64,000 nt of DNA. Source: Eledone cirrhosa (taxonomy: Eukaryota; Mollusca; Cephalopoda; Octopoda; Eledonidae). Made by a program: the position numbers and the translations under genes. Of the stretch, positions 11,016 to 21,096 are shown piece after piece. How positions within the stretch are numbered: position 1 is the first letter of the stretch; every line of letters starts with the position of its first letter. Under the pieces are notes generated by a model. The model saw only the letters and a list, made by a program, of their open reading frames with translations, was not told the DNA's origin and ran no database searches. The stretch lies in the NCBI GenBank assembly GCA_964016885.1, contig OZ024743.1:189644353-189708352 (forward strand), given 5' to 3'.

Positions 11016-11239
11016 CTGTACTGTAATGCTGCTGCTTGTTGTAATGAAATATACTACTTTGTCGTACTTGATTAGTGAAAGGTGAACATGAACATTCTTA
11101 GTTGAACACGTTTTTCATTGTCATCAGTGCAATGAAGAGAAGGTGATAGTTCATGAACTTCCAGTTATTTTGTTGATTGTCATGTACACTGTAGGCATCA
11201 TCATAAACATCTAGCATCTACTTTAATGCTTGCCTGGTA

Positions 11240-11400
11240 TAGACAGACTGCCACTTTATAAGATGAAACAGATCGAATGAGCATGTCTTACTTATACATT
11301 CTATTTTTAACTGGAAGCTCTTCCCAGCTTGTACTCAGAGCTTTTTTGTTACACCAGCATAATCATTTTACAGGGTGGGATGGACACTTTTTTGTCATGG
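11240..11400 (-). mobile_element. LINE/SINE tail, old and divergent
   Basis: The order of tail landmarks is still visible on the minus strand (CATGACAAAAAAGTGTCCA, CCACCCTGTAAAATGATT, GGAAGAGCTTCCAG). Too mutated to assign to a subfamily. Confidence 0.45.
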
Positions 11401-11569
11401 AACTAGTACAACCATCATTCACCCAATGTTTATTTAGAACACTTTCAAATATATAGTTAATGTGGTGTGGTAAATAAATATATAAAAACACACCAGGTCT
11501 GAACAGAATGGAACTAAACTTCACTGCCACTGCCTCCGTCTCACCTGCTCTCCCCATCTCTTACTATTG

Positions 11570-12023
11570 TGAGCAAATGGGGGCTCATGTGATGGCTGCC
11601 CTGAAGCTCTGGCAGACAGATTAGAGAAGGCATCTCCCTGGAGGATGGTGAGTGAGATGTGCTGGAAGAACCATTTCAGCTTCTGTGGGTAGCCAACTCT
11701 GTGCCGATAGTGGTGAGTAGGGAGGTGGTCCTAGGGCCAAGGATACCAGAAGTCTCCACTGCTATGGGCTTGACCATAAACCTGTCAGAGAGCAACCAAT
11801 ATTTGGAGAGTTTACCCTCCTCGGCGCGAAGTGCAACAAAGTCTGGGTTAGTCACAGACTGCACCAGGCTACCACTGGAGAATGTGTCGCTGCATGTGGC
11901 ATCCCAGATAAGAAGTTTACCACCACAGAATGGGAAGATGGTCATGCCATCCAGCCTTTTGCTATCCCCTCGGTCCATCCCCCAGCTTGAGCTGGGAGGG
12001 GAAGCCTGAAGCATCCAAGCCAT
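11570..12023 (-). pseudogene. C-terminal domain of an unusual RT element
   Basis: The 116-codon minus-strand frame contains KRLDGMTIFPF, KLLIWDATCSDTF, EEGKLSKYWLL and VKPIAVETSGILGP. I know this arrangement ((R/K)xDG(L/M)T..P...G..L.WDAT..DTF, then K..KY, then P.A.ETxGxxGP) from the C-terminus of a reverse-transcriptase family widespread in corals and molluscs. The D...WD.T..D pattern is reminiscent of a PD-(D/E)XK-type nuclease, but that is inference. The RT core of what seems to be the same family lies at 55.6-56.5 kb on the other strand. A shadow plus-strand frame (11659-12009) mirrors it. No upstream RT is present here, so this is a 5'-truncated remnant. Confidence 0.7.
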
Positions 12024-12499
12024 CCTTTATGACATCAAACATCTTCTTGGTCAGATTGGACGCTTTATGTTATGACACCGACATGACAACTTTACAGGAT
12101 GGACTGCTTTTTATTCTTTGGGGTTTTGTTACCATCTTAAATCCGAAGACTGTTACTGAACAGAACTTTAATATTTAGTGGTTGTTTATTCTTGTAATAT
12201 CCTTTCACCTATGTCAGAATTCCAACATATATGCCAGTAGTTTCTGCAATGAAGATGGCGAATTTGAGTATTCTATAAAATGTTTCATTATTTATTCAAA
12301 GTAATCCAACTTATTTTACTAAGGGGATAAAAAATTATAAACCGTATGCATTCTTGCACTTCTTACTCTATTATAGTTTAGATTAAGCACTGTTGTATGC
12401 CCATTGATTAGATATATATAAATGTAGTAGAATATAAATTATGTCTGATGCAGACACACACACACACATACATATATATATATATTTATATATATACAC
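12024..12499. other. Unassigned AT-rich DNA
   Basis: Faint LINE-tail similarity at 12055-12125 on the minus strand (TTACAGGATGGACTGC). Otherwise nothing recognised. (CA)n and (AT)n at 12454-12495. Confidence 0.4.
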
Positions 12500-12504
12500 A
12501 CATA

Positions 12505-12650
12505 CATACCACACCACACACAAATCCTCTTCCGAAGTTAGTGAAGCTATTATTAATCCTCCCCGGGTGAAATAACTTGCAAATTCTTCGTAATTCATGA
12601 AATGCAATAATACACCTAATGGACACACAAATATATCTATTCATACATAG
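12505..12650. repeat. Direct repeat, left copy, flanking minisatellite
   Basis: The segment from the ACCACACCACACACAAATC region through TTGCAAATTCTTCGTAATTC to AATACACCTAA recurs at 13868-13985 in the same orientation. The two copies bracket the 27-bp minisatellite. They are similar but not identical (for example GATGAAGTAATTTGC against GGTGAAATAACTTGC), so the duplication is not recent. Confidence 0.85.
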
Positions 12651-12661
12651 ACATATATATA

Positions 12662-12850
12662 GGCGAAGTCTGGTCCGAAGTGGGCATGCACAAAGTCTGG
12701 TCCAAATGCGCATGCATGAAGTCTGGTCTGAAGTACGCATGCGCGAAGTCTGGTCCGAAGTGCGCATGCGCGAAGTCATGTCAGAAGTGCGCATGTGCGA
12801 AGTCTGGTCCGTAGTATGCATGCATGAAGGCTGATCCGTAGTATGCATCC
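12662..12850. repeat. 27-bp CpG-rich minisatellite, left block
   Basis: About seven copies of a 27-base unit whose consensus contains GAAGTCTGGTCCGAAGT and GCGCATGCGC, a self-complementary decamer rich in CpG. Since 27 is a multiple of three, frames stay open through the array and encode a degenerate nine-residue repeat on either strand. Confidence 0.95.
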
Positions 12851-13316
12851 TCTCCAAGACAATGACACTGGACCGAGATCTTTGGCGTTACACAGTAATA
12901 CAGAAGACCCGCCTTGCCTAAGTACAAAGCGAAACCTACAGTCAGTAGGCACCTCTAACAAAATACACCCCCGTCCCACTACCCCCACCCCATCCACACC
13001 ACCACACCCTTAAATGTAAAGTTATGTTGGCACCACAACATCCAGTCCGAAACAAATGAGGTCGTGTAGGTGTCACGACAAAAGAAAACACACAGTCCAC
13101 GCTGTAATGTGACCGTGTAGGTAACACGGTAAAAACCTCCCAGTTCCACACTGTAAATGTGGTTGGTGTTAGGAAGGGCATCCAGCTGTAGAAAACCCGC
13201 CAAACAGTCCTATACGAGCAGGACAACCAATCTTGCCTCAAGTGGGAAAACTCCCGTCCAAACCCATGCAAGCGTGGGAGATGGACGTTAAACGATGATG
13301 ATGATGATGATGAAGG
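12851..13316 (+). mobile_element. RTE-like LINE 3' end inserted in the minisatellite
   Basis: It starts inside the LINE coding region (last ~20 codons, TMTLDRDLWRYTVIQKTRLA then TAA) and continues through the full 3' tail to (ATG)n. The 27-bp array stops at 12850 and resumes at 13317, so a 5'-truncated LINE copy landed in a pre-existing array. The tail matches 34030-34610 closely. Confidence 0.9.
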
Positions 13317-13846
13317 GGGGTCTGTACTGCACATGCGTGAAAGCTCGTTCGTACAGCACATGCACGAACGCTGTTTCGTACAGCATGTGTGCGATGCTGG
13401 TCCGTGCTGTGCATGTGCAAAGGCTGATCTGAAGTACGCATGCGCGAAGTCTGGTATGTACTGCGCATGCGCAGAGGTTGGTCCCGTTGCGCATGCGCGA
13501 AGGCTGGTCAGTACTAAGCATGCGCGAAGTCTAGTTCGAAGTGCGCAAGCATGAAGGCTCGTGAGTATTGCGCATGCACGAAGTCTGGTACAAAGTGCGC
13601 ATGTGCGAATGCTAGTCCATAATGCGCATGCACCAAGGCTCGTCTGAAGTGTGCATGTGCGAAGGCTCGTCCGAAGTGCGCATGCACGAAGGGTGATCTG
13701 TACTGCGCATGCACAAGGCTGGTACATACTGGACACGTGCGAAGGCTGGTCTATACTGCGCATGCGCAAATTCTGGTCTGTAGTGCGCGAAGGCTGGTCC
13801 ATATTGCGCTTGCACGGAGGCTGGGCCGTACTGCTCATGCGCGAAT
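13317..13846. repeat. 27-bp CpG-rich minisatellite, right block
   Basis: Roughly 19-20 further copies of the same 27-base unit, with many CpG and TpG/CpA variants at matching positions, as expected from methylation-driven decay. The minus-strand frame of 311 codons (13877-12942) crosses this array and the LINE tail and is not considered a gene. Confidence 0.95.
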
Positions 13847-13865
13847 ATATATATATAGACACACA

Positions 13866-13990
13866 TACACACCGCACACAAATTGTCTTCCGGGGTGAGT
13901 GAAGCTCTTATTAATACTCCCCGGATGAAGTAATTTGCAAATTCTTCGTAATTCTTGAGATGCAATTATACATCTAACGTCACACTCTCT
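13866..13990. repeat. Direct repeat, right copy, flanking minisatellite
   Basis: Second copy of the 12505-12650 sequence (shared TTGCAAATTCTTCGTAATTC). It lies just after the minisatellite and a short (TA)n. Confidence 0.85.
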
Positions 13991-14499
13991 AGAATAGATA
14001 TATTTGTGCCGTGGTGTGCCGTGGTGTGGTGTGGTGTTAGTGGTGTGGTCTGTGTGTGTGTGTGTGTGTGTGTGAGAGATATATAGACAAGTAGGTTGAC
14101 AGGTAGATAGATAGGTCGATAGATCTATACGTAGATATATAGGTAGGTAGATAGAAAGATAGACGATAGTGTGGTTATCTGTATATGTGGCTGTATGTAT
14201 GTGAAGATGTGGAAATAAGGAAAGGATAATTTACTACAGTACTAATGATTCAATCCACAGGTGTATATTCTTTTTACCATTGCATAAATACATAGACTCA
14301 CTCACACACATATATATATATATATGTGTGTGGTCTGTTTATGTGTGTATGTGTGTGTATCTGTGTGTGTGTGCATAAGTGTTTATGTGTATATATGTAT
14401 ATGTGTGTGTGTATCTGTTTGCTTATGTGTGTGTGTGCATATGTGTGTTACTGTATCTGTGTATGTGTGCATATGTGTGTACGTTTATGTCTGTGTGTG
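13991..14499. repeat. GT/TATG-rich microsatellite block
   Basis: (GTGGT)n near 14010-14050, (GT)n at 14053-14075, (TAGA/TAGG)n at 14080-14165 and TGTG/TATG-rich DNA at 14300-14500. Frames here encode only Cys-Val repeats. Confidence 0.9.
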
Positions 14500-14720
14500 T
14501 GTCTCGTGATTGTAATGTTGAGAGTTTGAATCCCATCAGTGTGTTGTGTTCTTGAGCAAGACACTTTATTTCGCCTTTCTTCTCTCCATTGAAGTAAAAA
14601 AAAAGTGTACTCTGCCAGTAAGTCGAAGAACCAATGTAGTCCCACCCTGAAACCTTCCGTTATACATGTCTCTGGAATGCTCAGACACTCTCACCTTAAT
14701 TTCAAGCAATTCCATTTGAG
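14500..14720 (+). mobile_element. tRNA-derived SINE, divergent
   Basis: A B-box-like GAGAGTTTGAATCCC is followed by CTTGAGCAAGACACTTTATT, the conserved central domain, and by a TGGAATGCTCAGACACTCTC stretch also found at 60.1 kb. The 3' part differs from the 4.0 kb family, so it is a different subfamily. Confidence 0.75.
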
Positions 14721-14879
14721 AAACCTAGCTGGAAGAATCCTCGTCACAAACGATCATAAATATGAACACATAGACACACACACGTTTCAAATAGAATAAA
14801 GAGATCAATAAAATAAGTACTAGATTTTAAAATATATGTACTGGAATTGAGGTCACGAAAATCCTTTAATTGTGGTACC
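14721..14879. other. Short interval, possible SINE scrap
   Basis: AATAAAATAAGTACTAG resembles the 3' part of OR-type SINEs. Otherwise unassigned. The 5' end of the Helitron must lie near or before here but I cannot place it. Confidence 0.35.
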
Positions 14880-14915
14880 CCAGCATGGGCACAGTCTAAC
14901 GTCTGAAACAGTGCA

Positions 14916-17900
14916 GGCCGGAGAATTGTTCTCCCTCCTTCAATGTATGGTGCACCTCGCTTCTACAGTGAGTGCTTTCAGAATTCGATGACTGGTTTGG
15001 CACATGGGAAAGCCATCTTATTTCATCACGATAACAACTAACCCTAACAGGGATGAAATAAAAAATAGTTTGCAACCTGGTGAAGAACCTAGAGACCGTC
15101 CTGATATTTGTGCAAGAGTCTTCAAGATCAAGTATGGCAGCCTCATGGATGACTTACTGCAAAAATATCTCCTAGGAAAAGTTGTGGCTCATTCTACTAC
15201 AATAGAGTGGTAGTAAACGAGGCCTCATTCATGTTCATATTCTGCTGATAATGGCTGAGTATAGGAAGCCCAAAACTACTGATGCCATTGATCAGGTTGT
15301 GTACTGTGAGATTCCTGATAAAGCGACCAATCCAATTCTGCATAAGATCATCACATCCTGCAACATTCATGGCCCATGTGGACAAGCCAATATGATGTGC
15401 TCATGTATGGAAGGGCTAGGACAACAACGCCATTGCCCAAAAATTTATCCCAAGGCATTCAGACAAACCACATTTGTTGCCAAAAATTCCTTTCTGGAAT
15501 ATAGAAGAAGGGATAGACAGCATGGTGGTCACACCCATACAATCCAACTTAAAGATCAAGAATTTACTGTTGATAATCGTTGGATTGTTCCATACAACCC
15601 TTTCCTCTTATTGAGATATCAGTGCCACATCAATTGTAAGGTTTCCACAGTGTTAAGGCTGTTAAGTACTTATATAAGTACATCACAAAAGGATCAGACA
15701 AGATCACTTTCACTATTAAGGATGATCAAGGAAATTGTGTCCATGCCCAAAATGAGATTGAGACCTATATCAATGCACGGTACATTTCAGCCAGTTAAGC
15801 ATTCTGGAGAATCTATAAATTTCCATTATATCATTGAAAACTGCCAGTTGAAAAAATGCCTTGCCATTTACCTGGGGAACAAATGGTCGTGTATGAGGGA
15901 GGGCAGGAAGAAAGTATTGTTTCTAGGGGACAGTCAATGACTAAGTTGACGGAATATTTTCAACTGAATATCAGAGACCCACTAGCACAAAACATATTGT
16001 ATATTGATATTCCTAAATATTTCCCTTGGACAAACAAAAAGTGGCAAAGAAGAAAAAAGAGACATCTGGATGGTGATCAACAATTTATGAGTGAATCTCT
16101 TGGACACATTCCAACAGTATCTCTCAGTAGACATTAATCTGAATTATATTATCTCTGGATGATCCTACATCACAAGGCTAGGTCAACTTCATACAAAGAT
16201 TTGAGGACAATTGAAGGAGTTGAATTTCCAACATTCCAAGAAGCATGCAGGAAACTTGGTCTGTTAGATGAAGATGGAGAAAAGACAACACTATGGAAGA
16301 GGCCTCATCCATTACGCTTGGTCCTCAGTTGTGAGAGATCTTCTGCACCATTTTATTGTACAGCATGCCAAATGACCCTCTGCAGTTCTGAGAGAAATGG
16401 AAGAATTGTCTTGCAGAGGATATCATTCCTGAACTTCATGAGCAAGTCATGTCCATGCAAACTGTGCAGATTGTTCTACAGAAAATCCAACAAAGACTTC
16501 AACATGATGGCTTGGACAATCATGCCAATAATGGACTTCCTCAGCCAGACCCAACTATTGTTGCCATACCAGAAATCAACAGGGTTCTTATGGCAGAAAC
16601 TAATTTCAATACACACCAACTGCAAGCAAACATAAATGAATTTCTGCCAACAATGAATCCTGAGCAACTGGTTATTTTTCACAAAGTAATCACCTCTGTA
16701 AATGAAAATGAAGGCATAATTTTCTGCTTGAATGAAAGTGCAGGTACAGGAAAGACCTATTTCATAAACATCCTATTGGATTACCTCCGATCTAAAAAAG
16801 AAATTGCACTTGCCACTGCCATATCTGGAATAGCAGTCACTTTGCTTCACAACATTCCTCTCAATGTGACTGCTGAATCAACTTGCTTCTGACACAGGTA
16901 AACTTATGCAGCAAGTTGACTTGCTAATCATTGATGAGATAGGTATAGGACATAAGCATATCTTTGAATGCATTGACAGGAGCTTCAAAGATGTTCGAGA
17001 TTGCAAAAAGCCATTTGGTGGTCTAACAGTATTAGTATCTGGTGACTGGAAGCAAATTCTTCCAGTTGTACGTCATGGTATTAGACCACAAATAGTTGAG
17101 GCAACCATCAAGAGATCCTATCTCTGGGACTATGTGGAAACCATGGAGATGATAACCAATCAACGGTTAATTAATGCAGAGGATTCTTGATGTGGGAAAT
17201 GGTAACATTCCAACTGTTTCAACTGTAGGTGCATTCACAATTCTTCTGCCAAATGAACTTTGTCTGGAATATGGTAATGTGTCTGGACTGTGTGATTTTG
17301 TGTATATAAATCTTACAAATAGAGCCATTATCACTCCAACAAATGATGCAGCAAGATTGGTGAATGAGTTCATGGTCAACAAGTTCCCTGTTCATGAAAT
17401 AATCTACAGAATCTCTGATAATTGGATATTGCAGTGCATTATCTACTGTGAGTTCATCAACAAACTTACCCCATCAGGCTTCCCAACACACATACTTAAA
17501 CTGAAGAAAGAATGAGAAATCTGATCATCTAAACGGGCATTGCAATGGGACATGCTACATCATCATCAGTTTACATAATCATGTAATTGAAGCTGAAGTG
17601 GCATTGGATCCCAATGCTGGAAGAAGGTTGCTAATCCCAAGGATACCACATCTGTCTCAAGAGCTTGAGTTCCCTTTCACCTTTACTCGCAAGCAATTTC
17701 CTGTCAAACCAGCCTTTGCCCTTACATGCAACAAGGCACAAAGGCAGACATTTGAAAAGATAGGTGTATATCTACCAACACAATTCTTCTCACATAGTCA
17801 GATGTATGTTGCATTATCACGAGTTACAAAAAAAGAAAATATAAAAATATTAAATGAAAGGGGCTGACAACTGTGTCTACAAAGAAATTCTACAGCGATG

Positions 17901-17925
17901 TGAAACAGCTATCACTCTCTTTTAG
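14916..17925 (+). pseudogene. Helitron Rep-PIF1 helicase, degraded
   Basis: This is one Helitron transposase broken by frameshifts and stops. In order: GRRIVLPPSMYGAPRFY and SYFITITTNPNRDEI (Helitron N-terminal Rep region, 14916-15060); DRPDICARVFK..YGSLMDDLL..LLGKVVAHS; the HUH nickase motif in KRGLIHVHILL (His codons at 15230 and 15236); VVYCEIPDKATNP; and the two-tyrosine motif KYLYKYITKGSDK (from 15664). The PIF1-type helicase follows, with Walker A ESAGTGKTY (about 16737), Walker B LLIIDEIG (about 16925), VSGDWKQILPVVRHG and the C-terminal MYVALSRVTKKENIKIL, then a frameshifted VYKEIL. The HUH histidines, both tyrosines and the Walker lysine are still encoded, but the frame is not continuous. 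It would have moved by rolling-circle transposition. It contains an internal deletion after the Walker A region, where the usual GGRTAHS-like segment is missing. Confidence 0.92.
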
Positions 17926-18025
17926 TTGAAATGCTTTTCAGTTACTTTTTAACTGCTAGAAAAGGGACACAAAAAAACTTAAGAAGTCTATATGTGAATA
18001 CAGTAAAACAACAATAAAACAAAGG

Positions 18026-18262
18026 TCAACTCTTCATATTGGTAAATGTAATTCGTTCATTCATACCAGCAGCATCCATTTTCAAATTCACTGCTTGAAG
18101 CTTCCCATCGACATTCTCAAGTGAAGATTCATGAACATTTTCCGTTAACAGTTTCATCACTTTTCCATCTCCATTATCGCCTTCTTTTTTAATGTATCAT
18201 GGATTACCTTACTGATTACAGAAGTAAGTGCAACACAGTCTTTGTTCAATTTATGTGCATAT
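18026..18262 (-). pseudogene. Unidentified coding remnant inside presumed Helitron
   Basis: The minus strand reads HKLNKDCVALTSVISKVIHD then TLKK, shifts by one base, and continues EGDNGDGKVMKLLTENVHES, then SLENVDGKLQAVNLKMDAAG and MNERITFTNMKS before a stop at 18026-18028. The balanced amino-acid composition looks like a real C-terminus, unlike nearby frames. I do not recognise the protein. It sits between the helicase end and a palindrome that may be the Helitron 3' end, so it could be a captured host-gene fragment or a second Helitron ORF. Confidence 0.4.
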
Positions 18263-18327
18263 TGTCAATTTATGTATTATATCTATGTGCATATATATTT
18301 GTGTTTATCAATATACACACTATATAT

Positions 18328-18367
18328 ACTAGCAGAAAACCATCCGAAGGGCAGTTCTTCTGCTAGT
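18328..18367. repeat. Palindrome ending CTAG-T, candidate Helitron 3' terminus
   Basis: ACTAGCAGAA and TTCTGCTAGT form 10-bp perfect arms around a 20-base loop. Helitrons end in CTRR followed by a target T and have a hairpin near the 3' end; here CTAG is followed by T. In canonical elements the hairpin lies ~10 bases upstream of CTRR, whereas here the CTAG is part of the stem. The assignment is therefore tentative. Confidence 0.45.
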
Positions 18368-18879
18368 TACAATAACTCCCGATGGAATTGAGGATCCAAT
18401 GATATGATTTGTTCATTTTTAACCTTATCAGTTGTTTTCTAATCAGAAATAGAATGTTTTGTATTTTAATTTGTGATTAACCAAAAGGTCTAAATTATTT
18501 TATCATTAACATAATTTTCTTTTTGACATTCGTATGAGACTATTTTCGTTCTCCCACAGTTTGTATCTAATTGAATTACTATTTTCTTTCTTTTATAAAA
18601 AGAATATATATATATATAATATATAATACCAAACCTTAACTAGATTCAAAACACACTTTATATTCAACATTAAATAATCACTTCTACCCCACCTACAATG
18701 GAAACTATTCTGCTCATAAAAATAGTAAAGTGGGTGTCATGTGATTGATATAAAAGCTAATGAATTAATAACAGGAAAGGTTAGACCACATTCCGAATCA
18801 GAAATTTAAAGTACAAAGGTGTTAGTCTCACTGTAAGAAACTTTGGCATTTAGTCACAGTTGCGATATGGCCATCATGT
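18368..18879. other. Unassigned AT-rich DNA
   Basis: (AT)n near 18605-18625. Nothing else recognised. Confidence 0.5.
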
Positions 18880-19050
18880 TCTGGTGCCTGATTGGCTAGA
18901 TGACTGCTGGGTATGTTTTTATGGCTGAATGCCCTTCTGAATGCTAACCACTTCTTAGCATGTACCAGTGCATTTTATCATGGCAGGATGGACTGAGCCT
19001 TTTTAATGTGGCCCTAGCACTACCACTATACAGTGTAAAATAATTTTACT
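18880..19050 (-). mobile_element. LINE/SINE tail, divergent
   Basis: The minus strand shows the tail landmarks in order (CACTGTATAGTGGTAGTG, GGTTAGCATTCAGAAGGGCA, CAGCCATAAAA). An old copy. Confidence 0.5.
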
Positions 19051-19257
19051 ACACATCAGATGCTGGTTTTATCCCTACCAAGTCAATTCCTGCCAGTTTG
19101 AATGAAGGTCACCAGTAAAAAAACATCTAATTGCTACAGAACATGCCCAACGTGAAAGTCAAAATGGTCGGTATACCACTTTTGGCTGTATAATATTCAG
19201 TTCTACAAATTTAAAAAAAAAACTATTTCAGTTTTATTTAAATGGTCCACAATACTT

Positions 19258-19440
19258 TCATCATCATCATCATCATTTAACGTCCATTTTCCACGCTAGC
19301 ATGGGTTAGACAGGGTTTGTCTCATTAGAGGAAAGTTGGGTATCTTGCTCATATAGGACTGTTTTTGAAACAGAACTCCTCCAGTCTTCAGAAACACTAG
19401 CATTTGTGATTGAAATGGGCCTAGATTAGTCACATTAGAA
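19258..19440 (-). mobile_element. LINE/SINE 3' tail fragment
   Basis: On the plus strand it reads (CAT)n then TTTAACGTCCATTTTCCACG and CTAGCATGGGTTAGACAGG, the reverse complement of the shared tail end. Only the last part is recognisable. Confidence 0.75.
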
Positions 19441-19870
19441 TATCCTGCACTTTCAAATTTTCCACAAACACATAAAAGCTATAGGTAAATCTTTTTCTTT
19501 ACTTCCCATGTCCCACCAGTTACATTTCACTTAGTTGTATTAATATATCTTAGCAGTGTCACTTTATTGGAATATTCTGCAGCAGCACAAGATGTACTAA
19601 GCTTTTTGGATTTTTCTACACTCAGACCTCTTGATGAATCATTTGCAACAACTGCTCTTTAATCTCTTTATTCTATTTAATCCTTTGTAAAACAATAAAT
19701 GGATCGTTGCTTATGTTTTCACTTCATTTGAGACGACAAAGACTGATTCAATATTTCTTTACTGTTATGGAGTCATATATTTCTTCAATCAATTTATATG
19801 CAAATGTTTCCATGTGCAGTGGTGAAAAAACATGAGAGGTCATGAATGTTAACCAGCTATTAATACAAAC
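19441..19870. other. Unassigned DNA flanking the nested hATs
   Basis: No recognised feature. Confidence 0.5.
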
Positions 19871-20235
19871 ATATCAAGCACTGGCGGATTGGCCTATCGA
19901 GCAACCGGGCAAATGCCAGAACGGCCGGTGTGCCAGAGGGCCGGTGCTGCTGCGAAAATTTTTAACAATATTTTGGTCACTGACACTGCAGCTTGCAGTG
20001 TGGCCGGCCTGCCTGCATGCCAAAGAATGTTAGTACTATGTTGTATAGCATGGTCATTGGCAGGGCCGGCGCTACTGTTAGGTGAACTAGGCGCTTGCCT
20101 AGGGCGCAAAAAAATACTACAACTTTAAAAATACTACAAATGAAAAACGTGTTATGATATAATAATTATTAAAAAGTTATTTACAATAGTTATTTTTATT
20201 AAAAATTACAATAATAACTTATTTTGTTTTAATGT

Positions 20236-20361
20236 GTAGCGTACATAAATTCCCATCGAATTCGTAGAAACTGAATGCTTTCGAATTCTCAGAAAAAGGT
20301 AGCGTACATAAATTCTCCCTCGAATTTGTAGAAACTGACTACTTGCGAATTCTCGGAATAT
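20236..20361. repeat. 63-bp subterminal direct repeat in inner hAT
   Basis: GTAGCGTACATAAATTC starts at 20236 and again at 20299; both copies continue through CGAATT(C/T)GTAGAAACTGA to CGAATTCTC. The repeated CGAATTC and its complement form short palindromic sites. Subterminal repeats near the 5' end are typical transposase-binding sites in hAT elements; that role here is inference. Confidence 0.85.
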
Positions 20362-21096
20362 TGGTTGCTGCTGATTTTCACACTGATTGACCTTACTGAC
20401 AAACTGACCAGGCGCGGATCTTCAATGCAACAGAAAGTCTTAACACTGGAAGACACGCATATTAGTCGTCCCCAACATGTATTTCGTTCAACAGATAGTT
20501 CTCAAACGAGAACACGGGATAATCTGTTGTCCTCACCGAACGACTTGGTTTCGACTATAACCCAACAAATCTCTATGTAACATTCATACAGAAAATACGT
20601 CGTTTACAAACTGTCAACAACTAACCAAGGTAATCTTGTATCCTACGCATACACCTTATAAACTTTGCCACACAAATATGTATTTCTTTGATGACATCTG
20701 TAAACACACTTGGAGATACAATAAATATATGTTCAAAAATACTTTGACTAAATTTTGTTGTTCCAATACAATTAACGTTTAACACAGCCTAAAGCCTTCT
20801 GATACTATTTCTAATTTGGAGTCAAACAAGATAGTAAAATAACCAAAACCACGCATTTTCTATACTGGCTAATATACTATATTGGATGTTATGGTTCATT
20901 CACTACAATGGCAATTTTCTATAAATGTATTGATATGTGAAATGAACTTTTAAAAGTTCATGGCTTAATAATAATTTGTTAAAAAATAATTCTTTTTTTC
21001 AGATGATATAAATAATTCATTTAGGGATGAGGATAGGAATAAGGACAAGTTATTTTTTAGTATATCATATTGCACTAAACTATTATTATTTTAGCA

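Noticed and set aside
11659..12009. 116-codon plus-strand ORF
   Set aside because: Shadow of the minus-strand RT C-terminal domain, which has recognisable motifs.
12942..13877. 311-codon minus-strand ORF
   Set aside because: It runs through the 27-bp minisatellite (a multiple of three, so it stays open) and a LINE 3' tail. The nine-residue periodicity and lack of any domain show it is a repeat artefact.
14324..14529. Cys/Val-rich small ORFs
   Set aside because: Translation of TGTG/TATG microsatellite.
20365..20580. 71-codon ORF in the 5' part of the inner hAT
   Set aside because: No match to transposase sequence, no conserved motif; probably chance or a non-coding part of the element.
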